From Spirosoma telluris (GTDB lineage: Bacteria; Bacteroidota; Bacteroidia; Cytophagales; Spirosomataceae), in assembly GCA_003259005.1 (NCBI GenBank), contig QLII01000001.1, forward strand, positions 5,633,001-5,697,000: DNA of 64,000 nucleotides, given 5' to 3'. This document shows, in pieces, positions 9,577-18,208 of this stretch; positions within the stretch are counted from its first letter, which is position 1; the number at the start of each line of letters is the position of its first letter. The translations under genes were made by a program, and so were the position numbers. Under the pieces are notes generated by a model. It was not told the origin of the DNA, searched no databases, and saw nothing but the letters and a program-made list of their open reading frames with translations.

Positions 9577-10284
9577 ATGAGCGATCTTACATACAATCTG
9601 TTCGACCGGAAGGTGCAACCCCCTTACCTCGCGCCCGACTACAAATCAACGGTGCTTCGGGCACCTACCAAGCCTCTGGTCGTTATCAAACAGTCACTTT
9701 CGGAACTGACAGGACCAGTTTTTGGCGAGATGCACGTTGGGCCGCTGGATCATGACTTGACCAAAAATGCACGCATTAACGGTGAACCCCTCGGCGAACG
9801 GATTGTCGTTCACGGCAAAGTGATGGATGAAAATGGCCGCCCGATTCCGCATACACTGATTGAGCTATGGCAGGCTAATTCGGCAGGTCGATACGTCCAT
9901 AAAGTAGATCAGCATGATGCTCCGCTCGATCCCAATTTTCTAGGAACGGGTAGGGTGTTGACAGATGCCGACGGCAAGTATAAATTTTATACCATAAAGC
10001 CGGGCGCGTATCCCTGGGGAAACCACTACAATGCCTGGCGACCCAATCACATTCACTTTTCCCTATTCGGCCCGAATATCAGCACGCGACTAGTCACCCA
10101 AATGTATTTCCCCGGCGACCCGCTATTACAATATGATCCTCTGTTTCTGGCTGTTCCACCAAAGGGCCGCGATTTATTAGTTTCCCAGTTCGATTTAAGC
10201 ATTACAGAACCCAGTTTTGCCCTGGGATATCGGTTTGATTTTGTCCTCAGAGGAACCCATTCAACACCGTTTGAAAATAGATAG
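9577..10284 (+). CDS. pcaH: Protocatechuate 3,4-dioxygenase beta subunit
   Basis: This is the catalytic subunit of the intradiol dioxygenase that opens protocatechuate to 3-carboxy-cis,cis-muconate using non-haem Fe(III). It has 235 residues. All iron and active-site residues align with the Pseudomonas enzyme: Tyr106 in AGRYVH, Tyr145 in GAYPWGNH, Arg155, and His158 and His160 in WRPNHIHFSLFG. The C-terminus ends in YRFDFVLRG as in other PcaH proteins. It is the first gene of the pca operon and sits 4 bases from pcaG, with which it forms the alpha-beta protomer. Confidence 0.95.
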   Translation: MSDLTYNLFDRKVQPPYLAPDYKSTVLRAPTKPLVVIKQSLSELTGPVFGEMHVGPLDHDLTKNARINGEPLGERIVVHGKVMDENGRPIPHTLIELWQANSAGRYVHKVDQHDAPLDPNFLGTGRVLTDADGKYKFYTIKPGAYPWGNHYNAWRPNHIHFSLFGPNISTRLVTQMYFPGDPLLQYDPLFLAVPPKGRDLLVSQFDLSITEPSFALGYRFDFVLRGTHSTPFENR

Positions 10285-10288
10285 AAAG

Positions 10289-10807
10289 ATGCTACAAACA
10301 CCTTCGCAAACGGTCGGACCCTACTTTGCCTACGGTCTAACGCCGGAACAATACCTGTACGATTTTAAAAGTCTGGTTGGTAATCAGTTAGTGAATCCAA
10401 TTGATCAGCCTGATGCGATTACCATTAGCGGGAATGTAATTGATGGTCAGGGGCAGGTCATAACCGATGCCATGATTGAAGTCTGGGATGCTCAGAATAA
10501 GCTTTTCGGTCGATTTGGGACCGGCACTGATCCAAAAAGCCGATTCATTTTTCATACAATCAAGCCCGGTTCAATAGATGGTCAGGCTCCGCATTTATCA
10601 GTGATTGTGTTCATGCGCGGGCAACTGATTCATTCCTATACCCGCTTGTATTTCTCGGATGAAGATGAGTTAAATGAAAAAGACGTAGTCTTGAATGCAG
10701 TTCCGCAGGAGCGTCGGCAAACGCTGATCGCCCCAAAGAATGCTACCGGCTATGAATTCAATATTTACATGCAGGGTGAGCAGGAAACCGTCTTTTTTGA
10801 GGTGTAA
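10289..10807 (+). CDS. pcaG: Protocatechuate 3,4-dioxygenase alpha subunit
   Basis: This is the non-catalytic partner of PcaH, 172 residues with the intradiol dioxygenase beta-sandwich fold. The N-terminus TPSQTVGPYFAYGLT is characteristic of PcaG and contributes to the active-site pocket. HTIKPG and APHLSVIVFMRG match the conserved core, but the iron-ligand Tyr/His set is missing, as expected for alpha subunits. I chose the ATG at 10289, preceded by AGAAAG and four bases after pcaH. The longer frame from 10217 lies inside pcaH. Confidence 0.93.
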   Translation: MLQTPSQTVGPYFAYGLTPEQYLYDFKSLVGNQLVNPIDQPDAITISGNVIDGQGQVITDAMIEVWDAQNKLFGRFGTGTDPKSRFIFHTIKPGSIDGQAPHLSVIVFMRGQLIHSYTRLYFSDEDELNEKDVVLNAVPQERRQTLIAPKNATGYEFNIYMQGEQETVFFEV

Positions 10808-10814
10808 GAATAGT

Positions 10815-12133
10815 ATGAGCCTATATTCCAACCTGTTCTACAGTTCTGATGTACAGTCAGTCTTGGCCGACGAAACTACCGTAGCGCATATGCTTCGGTT
10901 TGAGGCTACGTTGGCACAGGTTCAGGGGCAACATAGGATCATTCCAGTAATTTCGGCAGCGATTATCGCCGATTGCTGCCAGGTCAATCTGGTGGATCTG
11001 GATCGGCTCAAAAAAGAGGTTTCACTAAGCGGCAATGTTGCCATTCCGCTGGTCAAACAGCTAACAGAACTAGTTCGGGAGCGTGACGCGGAAGCAGCTA
11101 AATACGTGCACATGGGCGCTACCAGTCAGGATGTGGTCGATACGGCGACCGTGCTCACGATTAAAAACTTCCTGGATTGGCTACTTGTCAGGCTTCCAGC
11201 TTTAGAGGAAAGCCTCGTTAAGCTGACCCAACGGCACCGCCAAACTGTTATGATTGGTCGGACGCTATTGCAGCAGGCCAAGCCCATCCCGTTTGGTCTG
11301 AAAACGGCCTACTGGCTGGATGGAATTGGCCGTAGTCGCCAACGCATTTTGGAGGTGCAAAAACGAGTGCTGATGCTCCAGTTGGCCGGGGCGGTTGGGA
11401 GTCGAAATGCGTCGATTCCGGTGGAAGTACATCAGGATGTGGCCACTCAATTGGAACTACATCCATCGAACTCCTGGCATACTCAGCGCGATAATCTGGC
11501 CGAATTTGCTGCCGTACTGGGTATTCTTACAGGTAGTTTGGGTAAACTAGCGAAAGATATTTCGCTCCTGATGCAGACTGAAGTCGCCGAAGTGCTGGAA
11601 GGGAAAGCGGCTGGTAAAGGGGATCGAGTACGATGCCACATAAGCGTAATCCGGTTACGTCCACGGCCATTTTAGCCAATGCCAATCGCGTGCCGCATCT
11701 GGTGGCCACTCTGCTCTCCGCCATGCCGCAGGAACACGAACGTTCGCCTGGCCTCTGGCATTCGGAATGGGAGGTGCTCGCCGATATCATGCAATTAACT
11801 GCCGGAGCTGTGGAGCGAAGTCTGGAGTTGCTTGATAATCTGGAGGTTGATGAACAACGAATGCGGCACAATCTCGACCTCACCAATGGCCTCATTTACG
11901 CCGAAACCATTTCGCTGGCACTAGCCCCTAAACTGGGTAAAGCACAGGCGCACGAACTGATTGAAAAAGCCTGTGCTCTAGCCGTGTCCCAGCAAAAGCA
12001 TCTTAGAGAAGTCCTTCGTGATCAACATGTTAATCTGCAAGATTTGGACGAACTGTTCAAGCCCGAAAATTCCCTTGGTGATAGCCTCGACATCATCGAC
12101 TCGATTTTAACGAACCATGAATCTCAACTATAA
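10815..12133 (+). CDS. pcaB: 3-carboxy-cis,cis-muconate cycloisomerase, one frameshift
   Basis: This fumarase/aspartase-superfamily enzyme converts 3-carboxymuconate to 4-carboxymuconolactone. It has about 439 residues after correction. Conserved regions are VHMGATSQDVVDTA, GRTLLQQAKPIPFG and the superfamily signature GSSTMPHKRNP. That signature is split by a missing base in the GGGG run 11619-11622. Adding one G restores it exactly, which is strong evidence for a sequencing error. I chose the ATG at 10815, 8 bases after pcaG. The 3' end overlaps the start of pcaDC by 17 bases, indicating translational coupling. Confidence 0.92.
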
Positions 12134-13238
12134 ACTACAGGGCACACCCAATAGCCCGGTACTGATTTTCTCTAATTCACTAGGGGCGGAGCTGATGATG
12201 TGGGATGAGCTAGTGAGCTACCTGCTACCTTATTTCCGGGTACTTCAGTACGACACCCGCGGGCATGGAGCCAGCGATGTAACATCAGGCCCGTATACCA
12301 TCGACTTGCTGGGACAAGATGTGATTGAACTGCTGGATAAACTGCAAATCGAACAGGCTTATTTCTGCGGACTGTCGATGGGTGGCCTTATTGGACAGTG
12401 GCTGGGTATCAACCATCCTGATCGAATCAAGAAACTGGCGCTAAGTAATACAGGCGCTAAAATTGGGAATGACGAACGCTGGAACAGTCGCATTGCTACC
12501 ATAACGGAACATGGTATGCAGGCCATTGCGGATGACATGATGAATCGCTGGTTTAGTGACGACTTTCGAGCAAGCCATCCGCAACGTATAACCGAAATGA
12601 AAGCAATGGTCTTGCGCGCTCCACTCGATGGCTATGCCTCCTGTTGTGTTGCCATCCGTGATGCTGATTTTCGGGATAAGCTTGGCCAGATTTCGGTAGA
12701 AACGCTGGTCATAGCGGGCGACGAAGATCCTGTAACGAATGTTGAACAAGCTGAATTTCTGGCTACAAATATCCCAAATGCCAGCCTATGTGTACTGCCC
12801 GCAAAGCATCTGGCCAGTACCGAACTACCCCAACAATATGCGCAGGTTCTTATCAACTTTTTCGTAGGTGAATCGACTTTCGACCGGGGTATGCACGTCC
12901 GCCGGATGGTGTTAGGCGATGCCCATGTCGATAAAGCCAATGATCAAATCAATGAGCTGACGGCCGATTTTCAGCAGTTTATTACCCACTATGCCTGGGG
13001 CGAAATCTGGACGCGTCCGGGTCTTTCCAAACCGAATCGCAGCCTGATAACACTGGCCATGTTAATTGCCCTCAACCGAAAAACTGAGTTTCAGATGCAC
13101 GTTCGGGCCGCTCTGAATAATGGGGTCAGTGCGGCTGAAATCAAGGAGGTTATTATGCAATCGGCGCTGTATTGTGGGTTGCCAGCCGCGAATGAAGCCT
13201 TTCACTTGGCCAGCGAAATCGTAAACCAACAACCATGA
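12117..13238 (+). CDS. pcaL: Fused 3-oxoadipate enol-lactonase / 4-carboxymuconolactone decarboxylase
   Basis: This 373-residue bifunctional enzyme carries out two consecutive steps. Residues 1 to about 250 form an alpha/beta hydrolase (PcaD) with nucleophile Ser87 in GLSMGG, an Asp in AGDEDPVT and a likely His in PAKHLAS. Residues from about 255 form the decarboxylase (PcaC), starting FDRGMHVRRMVLGDAHVD and containing RSLITLAMLIALNR and HVRAALNNGVSAAE. Such PcaDC or PcaL fusions are known in actinobacteria and some other groups. The gene overlaps pcaB upstream and pobA downstream (ATGA), so it is tightly coupled. Confidence 0.93.
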   Translation: MNLNYKLQGTPNSPVLIFSNSLGAELMMWDELVSYLLPYFRVLQYDTRGHGASDVTSGPYTIDLLGQDVIELLDKLQIEQAYFCGLSMGGLIGQWLGINHPDRIKKLALSNTGAKIGNDERWNSRIATITEHGMQAIADDMMNRWFSDDFRASHPQRITEMKAMVLRAPLDGYASCCVAIRDADFRDKLGQISVETLVIAGDEDPVTNVEQAEFLATNIPNASLCVLPAKHLASTELPQQYAQVLINFFVGESTFDRGMHVRRMVLGDAHVDKANDQINELTADFQQFITHYAWGEIWTRPGLSKPNRSLITLAMLIALNRKTEFQMHVRAALNNGVSAAEIKEVIMQSALYCGLPAANEAFHLASEIVNQQP

Positions 13239-14439
13239 TTCATCATACGCAGGTTGGCATTATCGGAGCCGGACCCGCTGGCCTGTTGCTGGCGCAACTC
13301 TTGCACCAGCAGGGCATTCGTTCGGTTGTTTTGGAAAACCGCTCGCGGGAACGCGTCGAGAGTCGCCAACGGGCGGGATTGCTCGAACAAAATACGGTGG
13401 ACTTGCTCCGGCAGGCCAAAGCCGCCGACCGGCTCGATCGGGAAGGACTGGTTCACGATGGCGTTATTCTAAGCTATAATGGCCAGCGACACCGCGTTGA
13501 CTTAGCTCAACTGACAGGCGGCTCGCGGGTAACCATCTATGCGCAAACCGAAGTTGTGAAAGACCTGATTCGCTTACGGATGGACGCTGGTGAATCCATT
13601 TTGTTCGAGGCCGAAGCAACAACCATCGAAGGCCTGGACACGAATGCGTCCATGATTCAGTATGTCCACAACGGAGAGAACCATACCCTTATCTGCGATT
13701 TTGTGGCGGGTTGCGACGGTTTTCACGGTATTTCCCGACAAACGATACCCGCGTCGTTAACGACTGTTTACGATAAAGTGTATCCCTATTGCTGGCTCGG
13801 TATTTTGGCGAAAGTACCACCCTCTACCCACGAATTAATTTATGCCTACCATGCCCATGGGTTCGCGCTTCATAGTATGCGTTCGCCAGAGATTTCCCGG
13901 CTGTATGTGCAGTGTAGCGTGACCGATACGCTGGATGACTGGCCTGACGAGCGCATTTGGGCCGAACTTCAGATTCGGCTTGGCACAGCGGGCTGGACGT
14001 TGCAGGAAGGCCCATTCTGGAGAAAACCATCACGCCCATGCGTAGCTTCGTGAGTGAGCCCATGCAATACGGACGACTGTTTCTGGCGGGTGATTCGGCA
14101 CACATTGTTCCGCCAACAGGGGCCAAAGGATTGAATATGGCGGTAGCCGATACTGGCCAGTTATTCGAGGCTTTACTGGCCTGGTATCAGAACGATAGCG
14201 CGTCTGAACTGGCTGATTACACGGCTGGCTGTATGCGTCGTGTCTGGCGGGTCCAGGAATTTTCCAACTTCATGACAGAACTTCTGCATCATAACCCCGA
14301 CAAGACTCCGTTTGAGGCTCACTTGCAGGCATCTCGATTCAATCAGTTGATAACCAGTCCGACAGCTTCAGCAGTAGTTGCCGAAAACTATGTAGGTATA
14401 GCCGCTAAACGAGCAGGCAAGGTAATGAATAATGGATAA
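13235..14439 (+). CDS. pobA: 4-hydroxybenzoate 3-monooxygenase, one frameshift
   Basis: This FAD-dependent hydroxylase makes protocatechuate from 4-hydroxybenzoate, using NAD(P)H and O2. It has about 401 residues after correction. Visible motifs are the Rossmann GIIGAGPAGLLLAQ, ENRSRERVESRQRAGLLE, the middle DG motif FVAGCDGFHGISR and the GD motif FLAGDSAHIVPPTGAKGLN. The frame breaks at GGCCC 14009-14013. One base there gives EGPILEKTITPMRSF and continues to 14439. Its ATG overlaps the pcaDC stop. The last residues (VMNNG) and the stop codon come from the heptad repeat that follows, so the original C-terminus may have been altered by repeat insertion. Confidence 0.92.
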
Positions 14440-14557
14440 TGGATAATGAATAATGAATAATTTTAACTTTTTGATTATCAGTGGATTTTACTTAGAGGTG
14501 CCTGTGCAATTCATTATTCATTTTACATTGTTCATTATCCATTATCCATTATCCATT
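14424..14557. repeat. Heptad-array palindrome inside the pca operon
   Basis: The left array 14424-14458 consists of five 7-base units (AATGAAT, AATGGAT, AATGGAT, AATGAAT, AATGAAT). The right array 14508-14557 is built from the complementary units ATTCATT and ATCCATT. Together they form an imperfect hairpin around about 45 bases. The left array encodes the last codons and stop of pobA. The element separates pobA from the CoA-transferase gene. Confidence 0.85.
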
Positions 14558-14590
14558 TACTTACTGCCCTCAATTTGTAAATCTTGACGT

Positions 14591-15939
14591 ATGAAACAAG
14601 TTCCTATTCTCGACGTACATTCAGCCGCTAAACTAGTTAATGAAGGCGATACACTTTTGCAGGGCGGATTTGGCATGACGGGGAATCCCGTTCACCTCAT
14701 GCATGCCCTGGCCGACATTGGCACAAAGAACCTGACATTTATCGGCAATAATACCGGTGAATCGGGGCTGGGTGGCGGTCGATTACTCCGAAACGGTCAA
14801 CTCAAAAAGATGATTGGCTCGTTTTTTACCTCGAATCCCGATGCCGTGAAAGCTGCCCAAAGTGGTCAGGTTGCCTATGAATTGTTGCCACAGGGAACGC
14901 TGGCCGAGGCCATTCGGGCGGGCGGAGCGGGTATTGGCGGCTTTTATACACCTACCTCCGCCGGAACACCACTGGCCGAAGGTCGTGAAACCAAAGTGAT
15001 CGATGGCATCGAACAGGTGTTCATTAAAAGTATTCGGGCCAATGTGGCGTTTATCCGGGCCTGGCGGGCCGATACGGCGGGTAACCTGCAATACCGAATG
15101 ACCGAAAATAACTTTAACAAAGCGATGGCCACAGCTGCCGATCTGGTTATTGCTGAGGTTGAAGAAATTGTACCCGTGGGTACAATTGCCCCCGAATTTG
15201 TGCATACGCCCGGCTGCTTTGTCGATTACTTAGTGCAGGCTACGCTAACGCTGGACGATTTAGGGATTTCGGCCTCGGTGTCATCCTCCAAAAAAGTGGA
15301 TGAACGGCGTATGAACATGGTACGCCGGGCACTGGCCGAGTTAAAGAAGGGCGATGTTGTCAATCTGGGAATCGGTATTCCGACCCTCGTTGCCGATCTG
15401 ATAACCAACGAACACGGTATTATTCTGCACACCGAAAATGGAATGCTTGGCGTGGGTCCAGTACCTGCCGACGGTGGTGGGGCTATGGATTATCCGGTTA
15501 ATGCGGGCAAGATTCCGGTAACGGCCCTAAAAGGTAGTAGCTATTTCGACAGCACTGATTCGTTTGCTATGATTCGGGGTGGCCATATCGACGTGGCGAT
15601 TATGGGTGGTCTGGAAGTCGATGAAGCCGCTAATCTGGCCAACTGGGCCGTTCCTGGAAAACCGCTGCTCGGCGTAGGTGGGGCTATGGATCTGGCCAAA
15701 GGGGCCCGACGATTGATTATCACCATGACCCACACGAATCCAGACGGTTCGCCCAAGATAGTGCCGCAATGTACGCTGCCCTTAACCGCAACGGGTGTCG
15801 TTGATCTGGTGATCACCGATCTGGCCGTATTTGCTTATCCGAAGGCCAGTTAACCCTGCTCGAACTAATGCCGGGCGCAACCCTGGACGAAGTCAAAGCC
15901 AAAACCAGCGCGAAGTTTAAAGAGCGAAAGAGTGAATGA
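14591..15939 (+). CDS. Fused 3-oxoacid (3-oxoadipate) CoA-transferase, alpha plus beta, one frameshift
   Basis: This single-chain CoA-transferase corresponds to PcaI joined to PcaJ (SCOT arrangement). It activates 3-oxoadipate with succinyl-CoA. The alpha part (about residues 1-225) has LLQGGFGMTGNP and GGAGIGGFYTPT. A linker with SASVSSSKKVDE leads to the beta part, with GIGIPTLVADL and catalytic Glu282 in HTENGMLGVGP. The frame breaks at 15839-15841. One base (C or G) turns the ending into AYPEGQLTLLELMPGATLDE, which matches the family, and gives about 449 residues. The uncorrected stop is at 15853. The corrected tail (FKERKSE) and stop lie in the next repeat. Position in the pca operon supports 3-oxoadipate, but acetoacetate is also possible. 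Confidence 0.88.
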
Positions 15940-15997
15940 GCAAAAGAGTGATTTTTTCACAAGCGCTCTTTCATTCATTCACTCTTTCGCTTTTAAA
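15917..15997. repeat. GAAAGAGTGAATGAG-type palindrome inside the pca operon
   Basis: GCGAAAGAGTGAATGA at 15924-15939 is a perfect 16-bp reverse complement of 15975-15990. The match extends imperfectly to about 15917 and 15997. Related words continue almost to the pcaF start at 16015. It is the same family as 2307-2378. Its left arm overlaps the corrected end of the CoA-transferase gene and supplies its TGA stop. Confidence 0.75.
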
Positions 15998-16014
15998 CGT
16001 TCACTCTTTCACAT

Positions 16015-17217
16015 ATGTCATTCATTATCGACGCTATTCGTACCCCAATTGGAAGTTTTGGGGGAAGCCTGTCACCCATCCGGGCCGATGACCTGGCGGC
16101 AATGCCTATCAAAGAACTGCTTAGCCGGAATCCGAACATTCCCGCCGAAGCCATCGATGATGTGATACTGGGTTGCCATAATCAGGCGGGAGAAGACAAC
16201 CGGAACGTTGCGCGCATGGCGCTGTTACTCGCTGGATTACCCTTCACGGTTCCCGGTGAGACCGTCAATCGGTTGTGCTCATCGGGGATGTCGGCGGTTG
16301 TTCAGGCGAACCGGGCTATTAAGGCCGGGGATGGCGATCTGTTCATTGCCGGAGGCATGGAGCACATGACCCGTGGACCCTGGGTGATCTCCAAAACTGC
16401 AAAGCCTTTCGGAAACGATGCTCAGCTATTCGATTCCAGCTTTGGCTGGCGCTTCATCAATCCCAAAATGCACGCCATGTATGGCACCGACGCGATGGGC
16501 GTAACTGCCGAAAATCTGGCCGAACTCTATACCATCAGCCGCGACGATCAGGATTTATTCGCCTATAATTCCCAGCAAAAAGCTGCCCGAGCCCAACAAT
16601 CCGGTCGCCTGGTTGAAGAAATCATGGGCGTCGAAATTCCGGCTAAAAAAGGTCCTGCCACTATATTTGCTACCGATGAGTTTGTAAAGCCGCAAACCAG
16701 TCTAGACGTATTGGCGAAGCTGAAACCCGCTTTTAAAAAAGAGGGTGGAACCGTTACCGCAGGAAATGCCGCAGGTCTGAACGATGGCGCTGCTGCCCTC
16801 ATTGTTGCCTCTGAAGACGCCATAAAACGGTATAGCCTAACCCCCAAAGCCCGAATTGTGGCCTCGGCTGTAGTTGGTGTAGAGCCGCGCATTATGGGTA
16901 TTGGCCCCGTTCCGGCCACCAAAAAAGTGCTGCAGAAGGCTGGGCTTAGCCTGAACGACATCGACGTGATTGAGCTCAACGAAGCCTTTGCCGCTCAGTC
17001 ATTGGCCTGTATCCGGGGGCTTGGACTGGCGGATGACGATCCTCGAATCAATCCGAATGGGGGCGCCATTGCCTTGGGGCATCCACTGGGTATGTCGGGC
17101 ACTCGACTGCTACAAACGGCAGCCTTGGAGCTAACGAAACAAAATAAACGATATGCGCTCGCAACTATGTGTGTAGGTGTGGGCATGGGCTATGCCGTGG
17201 TTATCGAACGCGTATGA
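16015..17217 (+). CDS. pcaF: 3-oxoadipyl-CoA thiolase
   Basis: This thiolase splits 3-oxoadipyl-CoA into acetyl-CoA and succinyl-CoA, the last step of the beta-ketoadipate pathway. It has 400 residues. Catalytic residues are Cys88 in NRLCSSGMSA, His356 in GHPLGMSG and Cys386 in CVGVGMG. The segment FGWRFINPKMHAMYGTDAMG is characteristic of PcaF/PaaJ thiolases rather than general acetyl-CoA acetyltransferases. It is the last gene of the operon that begins with pcaH. The repeat immediately upstream leaves only 18 bases before the ATG. Confidence 0.93.
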   Translation: MSFIIDAIRTPIGSFGGSLSPIRADDLAAMPIKELLSRNPNIPAEAIDDVILGCHNQAGEDNRNVARMALLLAGLPFTVPGETVNRLCSSGMSAVVQANRAIKAGDGDLFIAGGMEHMTRGPWVISKTAKPFGNDAQLFDSSFGWRFINPKMHAMYGTDAMGVTAENLAELYTISRDDQDLFAYNSQQKAARAQQSGRLVEEIMGVEIPAKKGPATIFATDEFVKPQTSLDVLAKLKPAFKKEGGTVTAGNAAGLNDGAAALIVASEDAIKRYSLTPKARIVASAVVGVEPRIMGIGPVPATKKVLQKAGLSLNDIDVIELNEAFAAQSLACIRGLGLADDDPRINPNGGAIALGHPLGMSGTRLLQTAALELTKQNKRYALATMCVGVGMGYAVVIERV

Positions 17218-17243
17218 GCAACTCTATTTTATAATCTATCCCT

Positions 17244-18194
17244 ATGAGACGAGTACTAACCGCAATATGTATCCTCTTATCCCTTCGCTCAATGGCACAA
17301 AATCAGACAATTGATGTAAACAGACGGGCTATTGAGTCAGCCAGATATTGGTTGGATTTGGATTATGTTGGCGATGGTATCGTGGGGCATAAACTGGACA
17401 TTCATATTCCCAAAATAGGAAAAGCCCCTTTCCCGGTGGTCATCTGTATTTACGGAAGTGCCTGGCGGTCTAATTCCTGGAAGGCCAATACCTTTATTGA
17501 AGGCCCTGGCCAGGCGCTGCTCAGTAAAGGCTTTGCCGTGGTTAGCATCAACTACCGGTCGAGCGCCGATGCACCGTTCCCGGCCCAGATTCAGGATGTA
17601 AAAGCGGCCATACGGTACGTTCGGTCAAATGCTCGCCAATTTGGCTTAGACGACTCGTTTATTAGCGTTACCGGCTGGTCGTCGGGCGGTCATCTGGCTG
17701 CCATGGCCGGTACGACGAACGGAACCCAGAAAACGAACGTAAACGGCCTGGAGGTAGATATTGAAGGTAGTTTAGGGAAATTTACCAATGCCAGTAGCCA
17801 TGTAAATGCCGTTATCGACTGGTTTGGGCCTACGGATTTCCTGATTATGGATAGTTGCGGGAGTACGATGCCGCATAATGATGCAAAGTCGCCGGAGTCG
17901 ATACTCGTTGGCGGGCCCATTCAGGAAAATAAAGACAAATGCGCCTTGGCTAACCCAATCAATTATATACAAAAAGACAACCCGCCGTTCCTGATTTTCC
18001 ATGGCGATAAAGACCCACTAGTCCCTCTTTGCCAGAGTGAAAAGCTGCATGAAAAACAACGGGCAGCTGGCGCTAAAAGTGAATTAGTTATTGTACCCGG
18101 CGGAGGACATGGCCCTGGCGTACTGATAGATACGTATTATAGCCAAATGATTTCTTTTCTGGAGGGCCAGATTAAGGCCAGCCATAAGAAATAG
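17244..18194 (+). CDS. Secreted alpha/beta hydrolase (BD-FAE-like esterase)
   Basis: This is a predicted exported carboxylesterase of 316 residues. A signal peptide ends near SMAQNQ. The oxyanion region is ICIYGSAWRSNSW (in place of the usual HGGG). The nucleophile elbow is TGWSSGGHLA, the acid Asp is in FHGDKDPLVP, and the likely His is in GGGHGPG. This pattern resembles BD-FAE feruloyl/acetyl-xylan esterases. If it frees ferulate-type aromatics it could feed the adjacent pathway, but that is inference. It starts 26 bases after pcaF and may be co-transcribed. Confidence 0.75.
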   Translation: MRRVLTAICILLSLRSMAQNQTIDVNRRAIESARYWLDLDYVGDGIVGHKLDIHIPKIGKAPFPVVICIYGSAWRSNSWKANTFIEGPGQALLSKGFAVVSINYRSSADAPFPAQIQDVKAAIRYVRSNARQFGLDDSFISVTGWSSGGHLAAMAGTTNGTQKTNVNGLEVDIEGSLGKFTNASSHVNAVIDWFGPTDFLIMDSCGSTMPHNDAKSPESILVGGPIQENKDKCALANPINYIQKDNPPFLIFHGDKDPLVPLCQSEKLHEKQRAAGAKSELVIVPGGGHGPGVLIDTYYSQMISFLEGQIKASHKK

Positions 18195-18208
18195 GTTAAT
18201 GATTTCGG

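Noticed and set aside
14424..14557. CRISPR array
   Set aside because: The repeats are 7 bases long without unique spacers, arms are complementary, and no cas genes are present.
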